NCBI GenBank assembly: GCA_038503065.1
Contig: JBCAMK010000008.1
Location: forward strand, 620,001-684,000
DNA length: 64,000 nt
Direction of reading: 5' to 3'
DNA from: Paragyromitra xinjiangensis
Taxonomy: Eukaryota; Ascomycota; Pezizomycetes; Pezizales; Discinaceae
Shown here piece after piece: positions 34,876 to 45,900 of this stretch. The notes beneath the pieces were generated by a model. The model had not been told where the DNA came from. It did no database searches and saw nothing but the letters and a program-made list of their open reading frames with translations. The translations under genes and the position numbers were made by a program. Positions within the stretch are counted from its first letter, which is position 1. Each line of letters opens with the position of its first letter.

Positions 34876-37800
34876 TTATAACCTGAGAGAATCAATATAG
34901 GAAAAAAAATCAGAAAAATTTAACTTCGGCGAAAAGAAAATATTCCAATTTGGTTCCGAAGCTTTAAAGAAATCTTGACGTTCTTTATTTCTAAGTTTGC
35001 AGATCATGATGCGGTGATGGGAGCCATCCTGTTCGCCGCATGCGCATATGAGAGGATCAGTGAATCCGGTAGGATCAATGAGGTGTACTTGATTACGTAT
35101 TTTCACAAGTTTGGAAAATCGTTTTCTTGAAAGCGATGTGAGATGTTGTGCGATGTGGAAGGTAGTGGGCTCTGTGGTATTGGAAGCCCATGTTTTAAGT
35201 AGATGTTTTTTGGGAAGGAGTGAAAGATGTCCGAGGGTGAGGCGATGCCATGAACAGAGGGATTTGTTGTGGGCGGTTGTGGCTAATTGATCGGCTTTTT
35301 CGTTGCCAAATATTTGCATGTGGGAAGGTGTCCATACTCCAGTGATGGGGCACCCTATGTTCTGGAGTGAATTGCATGCGTTAAGTGCATGCCATAGGTA
35401 TTCCTTATTATGTGTGGGTCCTCCTATGAGTGATTTTAAGGTGTTTTGGTTATCGACGCATATGTATATGGGGATTGGATGAATAATATGTTGAAGCAAT
35501 AAGGACAGGGCTTCTTGTATGGCGTGGATTTCAGCATCTTCGTTTTCGGCGTAATGTCCGAGAGCGCAGGAATGTGTGAAGGTTTGGGTGGTGATGCCGT
35601 AGCGTATGTGGGCAATGTAGACTCCGGAGGAGGAGTGTCCATTGTCGCTGAGGGAACCATCTGTGGATAGGAGCCAGGCATTTTCAAGAGTGCCTGTCCA
35701 GCTGATGTGTTGCGTGGCTGTTTGTTGTTTGGAAAGTTGAGAGATTTGCAGGGAATTGGGTGTGAGAAAATGTGGTTGAAAGGAGTAATCAAGTCTTTCG
35801 AGGGGTAGATTGTTGATGAAGGGTTGGAGTAGGGAAGCTACCCTTTTGAGTCCTGTGCCTTTGTAATTTATTGTTTGTGGAAGGAGCTTGAGTAATGGGA
35901 GAAAGGCTGGATTGTGCGCATTGTTTTTCAGAATGCGTATGCCGTATTTTTGTGTATGGTAATCCAGGAGGAGGTTGAGTGGTGGTAGGGAGGCTTCGCG
36001 CAATAATTGGGGGATTTTGGTGTTTCTGGGAAGACCAGTGATGAGACGAGCGAGGCTATGGTATGCTGGTTGAATATTGTCTATGATGGTGGGAGCGCCC
36101 GTCCACCATATGGGGGAGCCCCATAGCATTTTGGGGATGTGGACTATGTGCAATATGTGATGTATTGTGGCGGGAGTGAGGTGTATGGATTTAAGGAGGG
36201 GATAGATGATTCCTTTGGTTTTGAGAAGGGAAGCGACGATGTGGTGAGTGTGTTGATGGAAGGTTAATCTTCGATCAATTATAAGACCAAGCATGCGGTT
36301 TTGTTTGGTGGGTAAGGTGCTTTGATCATAGAGTGTGATAGGGGTGGGTGTGGGATCTTTGATTCTGGAGCTTAGTCGCAGATGCATAAGTTCTGTTTTT
36401 GGCGGGGAAAAGAGAATGTTGAGGTATGAGCCTCTTTCGATTTTGGAATTTAGGCGTTGTTGTAATGTCATGGTGGCAAATTTTTGAGAAAAGCTTGCTT
36501 GTAGCATGGCATTATCGTCAATGTAGGTGTTAGAATGAGTGAGGTTGGAGGCTGGGGGTTCAGTGTCTAAGGCAGCACTGTATATGGTGAAAGCAATGGA
36601 TGAGACAGCGGATCCTTGTGGAAGTCCACTGTTGAAGGGTGTTGTTGGGCTTGTAGTGTTGTTGAATCTGAAGGCTATAGTTCGGTTGGTGGTAAAAGTT
36701 TGGTACCAGTGTATGAGGTACGTGGGAAATTTAAAGTGATGGAAGATAGCGATCATTTGTTGATGAATGACGCAGTTGAATGCTCCTTCGATGTCTGTGG
36801 TGAGGATGGAGGGTCGCAGTTGTTTTTGGTGTCCTGTTGTGGCAGGAGTGTCGAGCCAGGATTGAGAGGGTGTGATGATTTGTTGGAGGGCATCTATTGC
36901 TGAGATTCCTGTGCGTCCTCCTGTGTGTTGGTGGTTGATCGTGCCTGAAGTTATTGCGGCGAGTTCTAATTGTCTGGTGATGATGCGTTCTAGTAGCTTG
37001 CCAAGGCATGATAATAATGAAATGGGTCGATAGGCGTTGGGTTTGGCGTAATCGTCCTTGCCTGATTTGGGTATGGGTGTGACGATGGCTTGTTTCCATA
37101 TATCAGGGAAGGCGCCAAAGTGAAGGGCAGCTGTGAAGATTTTGGGAATGAGTGAGGGGGCGGCTTGATGAGCATGTTTTATGTGGGGGTAGAGGATTCC
37201 ATCTGGTCCTGGTGCAGAAGCGGGAGAAGTTTTGGCGAGTAGCTTTGAAATTAGCTCTGAGGTGATGTAGGGTGTATTGAGGGATTGATCTGATGCGGGT
37301 GGAGGAAGCCAGTTTTGTGGTAATGGCTGGGGGGAGGCAAGTATCGGTGGGAAGAAGGTGGATTTGAAGGCGTTGCATTGTGCTTCAAAGTTAGGTGCGT
37401 TGTGTAGTGATTGTATGGTGGTGGGGGGTCTGCGGCCATTGGTTTGTTTAATGGCTTGCCATATTTGTCTAGGATCGTTGGTGGATAGGCGTTGATGCCA
37501 GTGGTGTTTTTTGGCTTCAATTATTTCTGTTTTCCATTGTGTGCGAAGGTGTTGGAGGGTTTTCCTGGCGTTTTGTGGTGGGTTGGGTAGTTGGAGTAAA
37601 TGATTTATGGTGTTTATTTTCCTTTTGAGTTTAGATAATTTGTTGGTCCACCAGCCTTTGGAATGTTGGCTGGGCTTTGATAATGGTATGGCTGTGATTG
37701 TGGCGAGTTGTATGAGGGAGGTGAGTTGTTCACACTCTTTTGTGGTTTCGCTGGCGTTGGTGGGTTGGGATTTGTTGAGTGCTGATTGTTGTATTATGGT

Positions 37801-38568
37801 GTGGAACAGGGTCCAATTTGCTTTGCTGAGGTTGCGTTTAGGTGTGGCTGTGGGTTTTGGTGGGAGGAATATGGTGGTTGTGATTAGGGTGTGATCGGAG
37901 TTGTCCCTGAGGTTCTGATCAGATTGCCATGTTATGAGGTATTGTTGTGTGTTCCTAAATAGGGTGAGGTCGATGATGGACTTTTTATTGCCATTTCTAG
38001 GGAAATGTGTGAAAGTTCCTGGGTGGTTAATGAGTTGGTAGTTGTGATCTTCGAGCCAGTCGACAAGCTGATTGGCTATAAGTCTGGTTTTGTTGATGGA
38101 GGAGGTGTAGTGATCGGTTTCGGAGCCGTACCACCATGTGTGATGTAGATTGGTGTCTGCTAGTATTATGTGCATGGGGAGGAAGTTGTACATGTTAAGG
38201 TATGTGTGTGTTGTTGGTGTGTGATTGGCGTAGATGTTGGAAATTTCAATCTCGCCTATTGCTGTAGTTATGATAATTGAAATGACATTGTTGAAATAAG
38301 AATTTGAAATGCGTGGGTTTAGGTTCATGTTTGCGTTTATGTATATGACACATTTGGGGTTTTGGTTTGTTGGTGAAAAACGATGGAAGTTTGAAATGTT
38401 GGGTGGTAGGCCCTGGGTTTCTGACCATGGGTCCTGTAGTGCGAGTATAGCGAGTTGGGTGTTAATGTTTGCGTGATGGAGTACTGAGAGAGTGGAGGCC
38501 TTTCCTTTAGCGCAATTCAGTTGTTGCACTTGGGCTATGCCTGTGATGTGTGTTGTGTGTTTAATCAT
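34876..38568 (-). CDS. LINE M2 ORF2: APE endonuclease, reverse transcriptase, RNase H (intact)
   Basis: This 1,230-residue frame from ATG 38568 has no stop. In order it has: an APE-type endonuclease, residues ~1-230 (LQDPW near 46, LADTNLHHTWW near 136, SDHTLI near 221); RT about 430-760 (TDIEGAFNCV near 592, GLPQGSAVSS near 650, YIDDN near 680); RNase H about 960-1090 (STDGSL near 966, the Glu of DAEIHAIQEA, DNQN near 1039, then GNEKADQLA); and a C-terminal zinc-type motif near 1179 (CACGEQDGSHHRIMIC). The enzyme would nick target DNA and copy element RNA there (target-primed reverse transcription). RNase H and the Cys/His tail place it near the Tad1/I group. It is the only ORF2 here without a defect. 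Confidence 0.92.
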   Translation of the reverse strand: MIKHTTHITGIAQVQQLNCAKGKASTLSVLHHANINTQLAILALQDPWSETQGLPPNISNFHRFSPTNQNPKCVIYINANMNLNPRISNSYFNNVISIIITTAIGEIEISNIYANHTPTTHTYLNMYNFLPMHIILADTNLHHTWWYGSETDHYTSSINKTRLIANQLVDWLEDHNYQLINHPGTFTHFPRNGNKKSIIDLTLFRNTQQYLITWQSDQNLRDNSDHTLITTTIFLPPKPTATPKRNLSKANWTLFHTIIQQSALNKSQPTNASETTKECEQLTSLIQLATITAIPLSKPSQHSKGWWTNKLSKLKRKINTINHLLQLPNPPQNARKTLQHLRTQWKTEIIEAKKHHWHQRLSTNDPRQIWQAIKQTNGRRPPTTIQSLHNAPNFEAQCNAFKSTFFPPILASPQPLPQNWLPPPASDQSLNTPYITSELISKLLAKTSPASAPGPDGILYPHIKHAHQAAPSLIPKIFTAALHFGAFPDIWKQAIVTPIPKSGKDDYAKPNAYRPISLLSCLGKLLERIITRQLELAAITSGTINHQHTGGRTGISAIDALQQIITPSQSWLDTPATTGHQKQLRPSILTTDIEGAFNCVIHQQMIAIFHHFKFPTYLIHWYQTFTTNRTIAFRFNNTTSPTTPFNSGLPQGSAVSSIAFTIYSAALDTEPPASNLTHSNTYIDDNAMLQASFSQKFATMTLQQRLNSKIERGSYLNILFSPPKTELMHLRLSSRIKDPTPTPITLYDQSTLPTKQNRMLGLIIDRRLTFHQHTHHIVASLLKTKGIIYPLLKSIHLTPATIHHILHIVHIPKMLWGSPIWWTGAPTIIDNIQPAYHSLARLITGLPRNTKIPQLLREASLPPLNLLLDYHTQKYGIRILKNNAHNPAFLPLLKLLPQTINYKGTGLKRVASLLQPFINNLPLERLDYSFQPHFLTPNSLQISQLSKQQTATQHISWTGTLENAWLLSTDGSLSDNGHSSSGVYIAHIRYGITTQTFTHSCALGHYAENEDAEIHAIQEALSLLLQHIIHPIPIYICVDNQNTLKSLIGGPTHNKEYLWHALNACNSLQNIGCPITGVWTPSHMQIFGNEKADQLATTAHNKSLCSWHRLTLGHLSLLPKKHLLKTWASNTTEPTTFHIAQHLTSLSRKRFSKLVKIRNQVHLIDPTGFTDPLICACGEQDGSHHRIMICKLRNKERQDFFKASEPNWNIFFSPKLNFSDFFSYIDSLRL

Positions 38569-39434
38569 TACGGTTGTTGAATTTTTGTGTGCGTTGAGCA
38601 AGATAGAGTGCTCTGGTCTTCATTTTTTCGGGGCAGTCAATGGCGGTGTGTTGGTTGGTGTTGCAGCATGCGCATCTGAGGGGCATGTGTGTGCATCTGG
38701 CGCCTCCTTTGCAAGTGATTTGATCGCATTTGTGGTCTTTGGTGTGGTGAGCGAGTGCGCAGATGGCGCAGGCGACTTCTTGTTTGCACGTGGCGTCATG
38801 ATGTCCTAGTTTTTGACAGTTGCGGCATTGGGTGGTTGGATTGATGGGATGATATTCACGGATTTTGCATGTGGCGTTTAGGATGTTGAGATAGGTAAAG
38901 CCTAGGGATTTGAGAGTGTGTTTGGCTGGTAGGGCGATGATGATGGAAGAAGCTTTCTTGCCAGCTCGCTTTTCTTCTGTGGAGAGCCATCTTGGGGCTT
39001 GGGCTAGCTGTACATCAGGGATGGCGGCTTGAAGGGCATTGGTGATGGTGGTAGGCGTGACGGGTTCGAGATTGAAGTTAAGGGGGACAGCATCAATGAT
39101 GAACTTTGACCATCTGCTGTTGACTCTGATGTTGGTGATTGGGATTTTGAGGAGGTTGCACACTGAGGTGATTTCATGCTCGTATTGTTCGATGAATTTG
39201 TCAGCGGCTTCGTTAGGTTTGGTGGTGAGGATGAGGTTGTCGTTGTTGGTTTTCCGGACTGCTAGGATGCACGTGTTGACGGACCCTAGTTGGTTGTTGA
39301 TGGCATTGAGTATGGAATCTGGGGTGGCTGAGGTGGGAAGGGGTTCTGTGAGTTCGATTATGATTTCTCTTTTATCAGTGGTGAATTCAGGCTTGTATAG
39401 TGGTTGTATTTTCGGAGTCTTTTTGTTGGTGACG
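38561..39434 (-). pseudogene. LINE M2 ORF1, C-terminal part
   Basis: It starts at the TIR insertion point and runs through the RRM-like region and zinc knuckles to the stop at 38561, overlapping ORF2 by 8 nt. Together with the N-terminal part (41889-42448) it totals 1,434 nt, identical to the intact ORF1 of M1 and M3, so the TIR insertion is the only break. The open frame continues into the insertion up to 39574. Confidence 0.87.
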
Positions 39435-39436
39435 GT

Positions 39437-41888
39437 CATCAGCAAAACTGATTCTTGGCTCCTGGGCGCTCCCGGACCCTCATGGATGGCGTGGACCAGA
39501 TGGAGGCAAGTGCCAGTCCATGGAACAGCCATATCCCAAGGACCCTTGCACACGGTTCCCGGACCACACACCACTTCTCACGGACCCTCGTGGACCTCCC
39601 TGGACCACCTACCATAGATGGCGGACCTTCCTGGAGCTCTATCAATTCCCGTGGACCACACCATCGCTTGTAGGTCAGTTGTAGGGCAGCTGTAGGGCGT
39701 CAATAATACTACTGGGGGCACGCAAATGCACATGATTATTGGTATCAATTCGGCTACGTATATTGAAAAGCTACACTACAGGATCTCTATGTACAAAATC
39801 AAGCAGTCGCCACTGGAGGCAACCCCCCCCGCACTAAACCCACCTGTGCCTAAATCAATTGTTTGGTCCACTATTCAGCAGTTGTTTCAGGCGCTGGCAC
39901 GCAGTCGATTCGGAGTCTATTCAGCAGTCAATTCGGCAGGATTCACAGGCTTAGAAACGGCCGATTCAGAGTCAATTTGGCAGTCAATTTGGCAGGATTC
40001 GGAGTCTATTCGGGAGCCTATTCAGCAGTCAATTCAGCAGTCAATTTGGAGCCTATTCAGGAGCCTATTCAGTAGTCAATTCGGAGCCTATTCGGGAGTC
40101 GATTCGGAGTCTATTGAGCAGTCAATTCAGCAGTCAATTCAGCGGGATTCGGAGGCTTAGAAACAGCCGATTCGGAGTCGATTCGGAGTCTATTCAGCAG
40201 TCAATTCGGAGCCTATTCAGGAGTCTATTCAGCAGTCAATTCAGCAGTCAATTCAGCAGTGGATTCGGAGGCTTAGAAACAGCCGATTCGGAGTCAATTT
40301 GGGAGTTGATTTGGAGTCTATTCAGGAGTCTATTCTGGAGTCTATTCAGGAGTCTATTCTGGAGTCTATTCAGGAGTCTATTCTGGAGTCTATTCAGGAG
40401 TCTATTCAGGAGTCAATTCAGCAGTCAATTCAGCAGGATTCGGAGTCTATTCGGGAGTCTATTCGGGAGTCAATTCGGAGTCAATTCAGCAGTCAATTCA
40501 GCGGGATTCGGAGGCTCAGAAACAGCCGATTCGGAGTCGATTCGGAGTCTATTCAGCAGTCAATTCAGCAGTCAATTCGGAGTCTATTCAGGAGTCTATT
40601 CAGCAGTCAATTTGGAGCCTATTCGGGAGTCGATTCGGAGTCTATTCAGCAGTCAATTTGGAGCCTATTCAGGAGCCTATTCAGCAGTCAATTCGGAGCC
40701 TATTCGGGAGTCGATTCGGAGTCTATTGAGCAGTCAATTCAGCTGTCAATTCAGCAGTGGATTCGGAGGCTTAGAAACAGCCGATTCGGAGTCAATTCGG
40801 GAGTCGATTCGGAGTCTATTCAGGAGCCTATTCCACAGTCAATTCGGAGTCTATTCGGGAGTCTATTCGGCAGTGGTTCGGGCGTTGATTCGGAGTCTAT
40901 TCAGGAGTCAATTCAGCAGTCAGTTCAGCAGGATTCGGAGGCTTAGAAACAGCCGATTAGGAGTCTATTCGAAGTCTATTCAGCAGTCAATTCAGCAGTC
41001 AATTCGGAGCCTATTCAGGAGCCTATTCAGTAGTCAATTCGGAGCCTATTCGGGAGTCAATTTGGAGTCTATTGAGCAGCCAATTCGGAGTCAATTCGGA
41101 GGCTGCTCAGGAGGCTCTCAGGCAGTCGATTCAGCAGGCTGTGGAAGCGAGCGAGGTCTGCTGCTGAAGGGGTCTGCTGCTGAGGGTCCAACCAAGCGAG
41201 GTCCGATGTAATAGGGTCCGATGTCGATATCCGAATGTATTTGAGATGTGAGAACTGAAGTCACGATGTTAGCAAAGTTCATGTAACTGCAAAGTAGGAA
41301 GGGCAATAGGGGGTGTGGATGGGTGTGGATGGGAGGGAGTAAGAGAAAAGGGGTAACGTGGCAACGGTATGGGTGGCAGCAAAAGACCTTCACTAAAAAT
41401 TCGCTAAGTCCCTAGGGTCAGGGTTATTGACTCGCTTGCATGCAAGATCCTGCGATCTCCTGTCAGTGGGGTGCGCAATTTGGGACTCTAATAGAGGGCA
41501 GGTACGTGCTTCAGGGGACTGGTGGAGGGCAGGCACACGCTTCAGCAGTACCTAGATCGGTACTGGGGAAAGGTACACGGCTCCAGAGAGCGCCATGGAC
41601 CTAGAAAAGCGAACCCTGATTGGTACTGGGGGGAGATATGCAACTCCAGAGAGCTCCATGGACCGTGCAGCTCAGCTCCAGGAAGCTCCAGGACGGTCCA
41701 TGGGCTTGTAAGCGAGGTCCACAGCATGTACTGGAGCACAGTCCTTCCGTCCTGTAGTAACCAAAATAGGCCAGAAGACGGGTGGCTGATCCAGTTGCGC
41801 TCAGGACTCTCCCACACCAATGCTCAGACCTCCTGGAGCACGCAGGACCTAAAAGCGGAAGCCAGGATCAGAATCAGTTTTGCTGATG
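39437..41888. mobile_element. 2,452-bp TIR element of the CATCAG family
   Basis: The terminal inverted repeats are CATCAGCAAAACTGATTCT at both ends (39437-39455 and inverted at 41870-41888). The dinucleotide GT is duplicated (39435-39436 and 41889-41890). Inside are GGACC-rich flanks, a 1.2-kb minisatellite (39903-41112), and a 20-bp block at 41258-41277 that recurs inverted at 62351-62370 in the element at 61.9 kb. No transposase domain is visible, so it would need an enzyme in trans. The superfamily is undetermined. Confidence 0.85.
39903..41112 (+). repeat. 12-bp minisatellite with higher-order units
   Basis: The block is built from 12-bp units such as GGAGTCTATTCA and GCAGTCAATTCG, about 100 copies, punctuated by a recurring GGCTTAGAAACAGCCGATTC box (for example near 39950, 40155, 40275, 40515, 40770 and 40945). 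Because 12 is a multiple of 3, frames stay open for hundreds of codons (40114-41211 and 40299-40946), giving four-residue repeats of the SLFR/SQFS or ESIQ/QSIQ type. I treat these frames as by-products rather than genes. Confidence 0.85.
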
Positions 41889-42448
41889 GTGGTGAAATTG
41901 TTTTCGCCGGGTGCTGTTGTAATTTTGCTGGCGTAGGATTCTTGCGTTTTGTTGGAGGTGTTGGATGGTTTGGTGTTGTTTGTGGTGGGAGGTTTGTTGT
42001 TTGTGGTGGAGGGAGTGGCTTGAGCCTTTTGGTTGGTTTGGATGTGGAGGAGTCTGGCATCTAAGGAGCGGACTGTGTTTTGGAGGGAGATGTTTTGTGC
42101 TTTGATTTCGGCGAGTTTGGAGGTGGTGTTTGTGTTTTGGATGTTGTTGAATTTGATCTGGGCTTGAAGGCTGTCCATTTGTCTTTCAAATTTGTCTTTC
42201 ATAGTGTTGAATTGGGTCTGAATGAGCCAGGCGAGGTAGTTGGTGGAGGTGGCGTTGGTCATATTCGCCATGTCTTCGGCAGGGATTTGGGTGAAGTTGA
42301 GGTTGGAGTTATACTCCTGACCTCCGACGCTTTCGTCGTCGTCGTGTTCACTGGAGGGGCTGCTGTGGTTGGATGCGGGTTTGTCTTCCATTGGGAGGTC
42401 AGTGGGATCGAATGCGGAGAGGGCAGTGCTGCCCTCAGGTGCAGACAT
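41889..42448 (-). pseudogene. LINE M2 ORF1, N-terminal part
   Basis: It begins MSAPEGSTALSAFDPTDLP and continues through the acidic Ser-rich stretch and coiled coil until the TIR element cuts it at 41889. It is close to the same part of M1 and M3 ORF1. Confidence 0.87.
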
Positions 42449-42780
42449 GTTGGAGGTGCGGGTGAGGTGGGGGGAGAGGTGACTGGAGGTGCGTTTGCGC
42501 CCAGCGAGGGGTGTGGGTGTGACGGGTGCCCAAACAAGTTGGACAGGAGTTTCGGGTGATGATGGCGATACTCTGGGAGGAGTATTGGGAGCCAGGTTGA
42601 TGGGGGAGCGATGGGAGTGATGAGTTCCCAGATGCGGAGTGGGGTGTGATGATAAACGATGCCAGAGAGATAAAGACTTTTGGTATCGTGGGATTCTGAG
42701 AGAGGTGGTTTGTGGTGTTGAGTTTGCGGTCGGAGATGAAGGAGGAAGAATAGAAGCGAGGTGGGCGGTCGCGTGTTATA

Positions 42781-42793
42781 TACTGCCTCTAGT
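42781..42793. repeat. LINE target site between M2 and M3
   Basis: TACTGCCTCTAGT, again the only DNA between two head-to-tail copies. Confidence 0.85.
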
Positions 42794-42988
42794 GTTTAGT
42801 GTTTAGTGTTTTAATTCTACGGCCCTGATACTAAAGTATATCGCCTCATCCGCCGCCAACTACAAATAAATCCTCCCCGTTTCCAAACCAATTCTTAAAC
42901 ATAAAGAAAAATAATAACAAATTTTTACGAAGGAAAATAATCGAAAGGAAAATCAAATCAATCATCCCCCTGCTTATTCGCATAATTT

Positions 42989-45900
42989 TTATAACCCTAA
43001 AAGGTTAACATAAGAAAAGAACTCGGAAAAATTTAACTTAGGCGAAAAGAAAACACTCCAATCTGGTTCTGAATTTTTAAAGAAATCTTCTCGTTCTTTG
43101 TTTCTGAGTTTACAGGACATGATGCGATGATAGGAGCCATCCTGTTCGCCGCATGTGCATATGAGGGGATCGGTGAATCCGGTGGGATCAATAAAGTGCG
43201 CTTGATTGCGTATTTTCGCAAGTTTGGAAAATCGTTTTCGTGATAATGGTGTGAGGTGTTGCGCGATGTGAAGCGCGACGGGCTCTTGGGTGTTAGAGGC
43301 CCATGATTTGAGTAGGTGTTTCTTGGGTAGGAGTGAGAGGTGTCCAAGGGTGAGACGGTGCCATGGGCAAAGGGGTTTATTGTGGGCGAGTGTGGCTAGT
43401 TGATCAGCTTTCTCGTTGCCAAAAATTTGTGTGTGAGAGGGAGTCCATATGCCACTGATGGAGCATCCTATGTTTTGAAGTGAATTGCACGCGTTAAGTG
43501 CGTGCCACAGGTATTCCTTGTTATGTGTGGGTCCTCCTGCGAGTGACTTTAGGGCATTTTGGTTGTCAACGCATATGTGTATGGAAGCAGGGTAAACGAT
43601 GTGTTGAAGCAAGAGATTTAAGGCTTCTTGTATGGCGTGAATTTCGGCGTCTTCATTCTCGGCATGGTGTCCGAGTGCGCAGGAATGTGTGTATGTTTGT
43701 GTGGTGATGCCATATCGTATATGAGCGATGTATGCGCTGGAGGATGAGTGTCCGTTGTCGATGAGAGAGCCATCTGTGTAAAGGAGCCAAGAATCTTCTA
43801 ATGTGCCTGTCCACTTGATGTGTTGCGTGGCTGTTTGTTGTTTGGAGAGCTGGGAGATTTGTAGGGAGCTTTGTGTAAGAAATGGAGAATGAAAGGGGAA
43901 TTCAAGTCTTTCGAGAGGTTGGTTATTGATGAGGGGTTGAAGCAGGGAGGCTATTCTTTTAAGTCCTGTTCCTTTATATTCTGTTGTTTGTGGGAGGAGC
44001 TTGAGGAGTGGGAGAAAGGCTGGGTTGTATGCGTTGTTTTTTAAAATGCGTATGCCATATTTTTGTGAATGATAGTTTAGCAGTAGGTTAAGCGGTGGTA
44101 GGGCGGCTTCGCGTAATAGGTGGGTTGTTTTAGTATATCTGGGAAGACCCGTGATGAGGCGGGCGAGGCTGTGATATGCTGGTTGAATGTTGTCTATTAG
44201 GGTGGGTGCACCTGTCCACCATATGGGGGAGCCCCATAGCATCTTGGGGATGTGGACTATGTGTAATATGTGATGTATTGTGGCGGGGGTGAGGTGTATG
44301 GATTTAAGCAGGGGGTAAATGGCTCCTTTGGTTTTGAGTAAGGAGGGGACGATGTGATGAGTGTGTTGGTGGAAGGTTAATTTTCGATCAATTATAAGAC
44401 CTAGCATACGGTTTTGTTCGGTGGGTGATATGCTTTGATCGTAGAGCGTGATGGAAGTGGGAGTGGGATCTTTGATTCTGGAACTGAGTCTTAAGTGCAT
44501 GAGTTCCGTTTTGGGTGGGGAGAAGAGGATATTGAGGTGTGAGCCTCTTTCAACTTTGAGGTTGAGGCGTTGTTGTAATGTCATGGTGGCAAATTTTTGT
44601 GAAAAACTTGCTTGTAGCATGGCGTTGTCGTCAATGTAGGTGTTGGAATAGCTAAGATTGGAAGGTGATGGTTCAGTGTCTAGCACGGCGCTGTATATGG
44701 TGAAGGCGATGGATGAAACGGCAGATCCTTGGGGGAGTCCACTGTTGAAGGGTAGTGTTGGGCTTGTGGTGCTATTAAAGCGAAAAGCTATTGTTCGGTT
44801 GGTGGTGAAACTTTGGTACCGTTGTATGAGGTATGTGGGAAATTTAAAGTGAAGAAAGATCGCAGTCATTTGTTGGTGTATGACGCAGTTGAATGCTCCT
44901 TCAATGTCTGTGGTGAGAATGGAGGGTCGTAATTGTTTTTGGTGTCCTGTTGTGGCAGGAGTGTCAAGCCAGGATTGGGATGGTGTGATGATTTGTTGTA
45001 GGGCATCTATTGCCGAGATTCCTGTGCGTCCACCTGTGTGTTGGTGGTTAATTGCGCCTGAATTTATTGCAGCAATTTCTAGTTATCTGGTGATGATGCG
45101 TTCTAGGAGTTTGCCAAGACATCATAATAGTGAAATGGGGCGGTAGGCGTTGGGTTTGGAGTAATCGTCTTTGCCTGATTTGGGTATGGGTGTGATGATT
45201 GCCTGTTTCCATATGTCAGGGAAGGCGCCAAAGCGAAGGGCAGCTGTGAAGATTTTGGGGATGAGTTGGGGGGCGGCTTGATGGGCATGTTGTATATGAG
45301 GATAAAGAATTCCGTCATGTCCTGGAGCGGATGCGGCGGAGGTTTTGGCGAGCAATTTAGAGATTAGCTCTGGAGTGATATGAGGTGTATTAAGGGATTG
45401 ATCTAGTGCGGGTGGGGGAAGCCAGTTTTGTGGTAGTGGCTGGGGAGAGGCGAGGATGGGTGGGAAAAAAGTGGATTTAAAGGCATTGCATTGTGCTTCG
45501 AAATTAGGTGCATTATGTAGGGGTTGTATGGTGGTGGGGGGTCTGCGTCCATTGGTTTGTTTGATGGCTTGCCATATTTGTTTGGGATCGTTGGTGGAGA
45601 GCCGTTGGTGCCAGTGGTGTTTTTTGGCTTCATTGATTTCGGTTTTCCATTGCACTCGAAGATTTTTGAGGAGGCTTTTGGCGTGTTGTGGTGGGTTGGG
45701 TTGTTTTGTTATGTGGTTGACGGCGTTTATTTTCCTTTTTAATTTGGAGAGTTCGTTGGTCCACCAGCCTTTGGAATGTTGGCTGGGTTTCGATAAAGGT
45801 ATGGCTGTTATGGTGGCGAATTGTATGAGAGAGGTGAGCTGTTCGCATTCTTTGGCGGTTTCACTGGCGTTGGTGGGCTGGGAATTGTTGAGTGCTGATT

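Larger units (their letters stand above)
34678..42780 (-). mobile_element. LINE copy M2, carrying a 2,452-bp TIR insertion
   Basis: The total is 8,103 bp; without the TIR element and its 2-bp duplication it is 5,649 bp, matching M1 (5,634) and M3 (5,648). ORF2 is intact. ORF1 is split by the insertion at 39437-41888. Both ends abut the 13-bp target site. Confidence 0.88.

Noticed and set aside
39903..41112. CRISPR-like array
   Set aside because: There are no constant repeats with unique spacers; units are contiguous 12-mers, and the host is a eukaryote.
40114..41211. 365-codon frame of SLFR/SQFS repeats as a real gene
   Set aside because: It lies wholly in a 12-bp tandem repeat, where any frame without a stop in the unit stays open. 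Another frame of the same strand is also long, and there is no domain or unique coding context.
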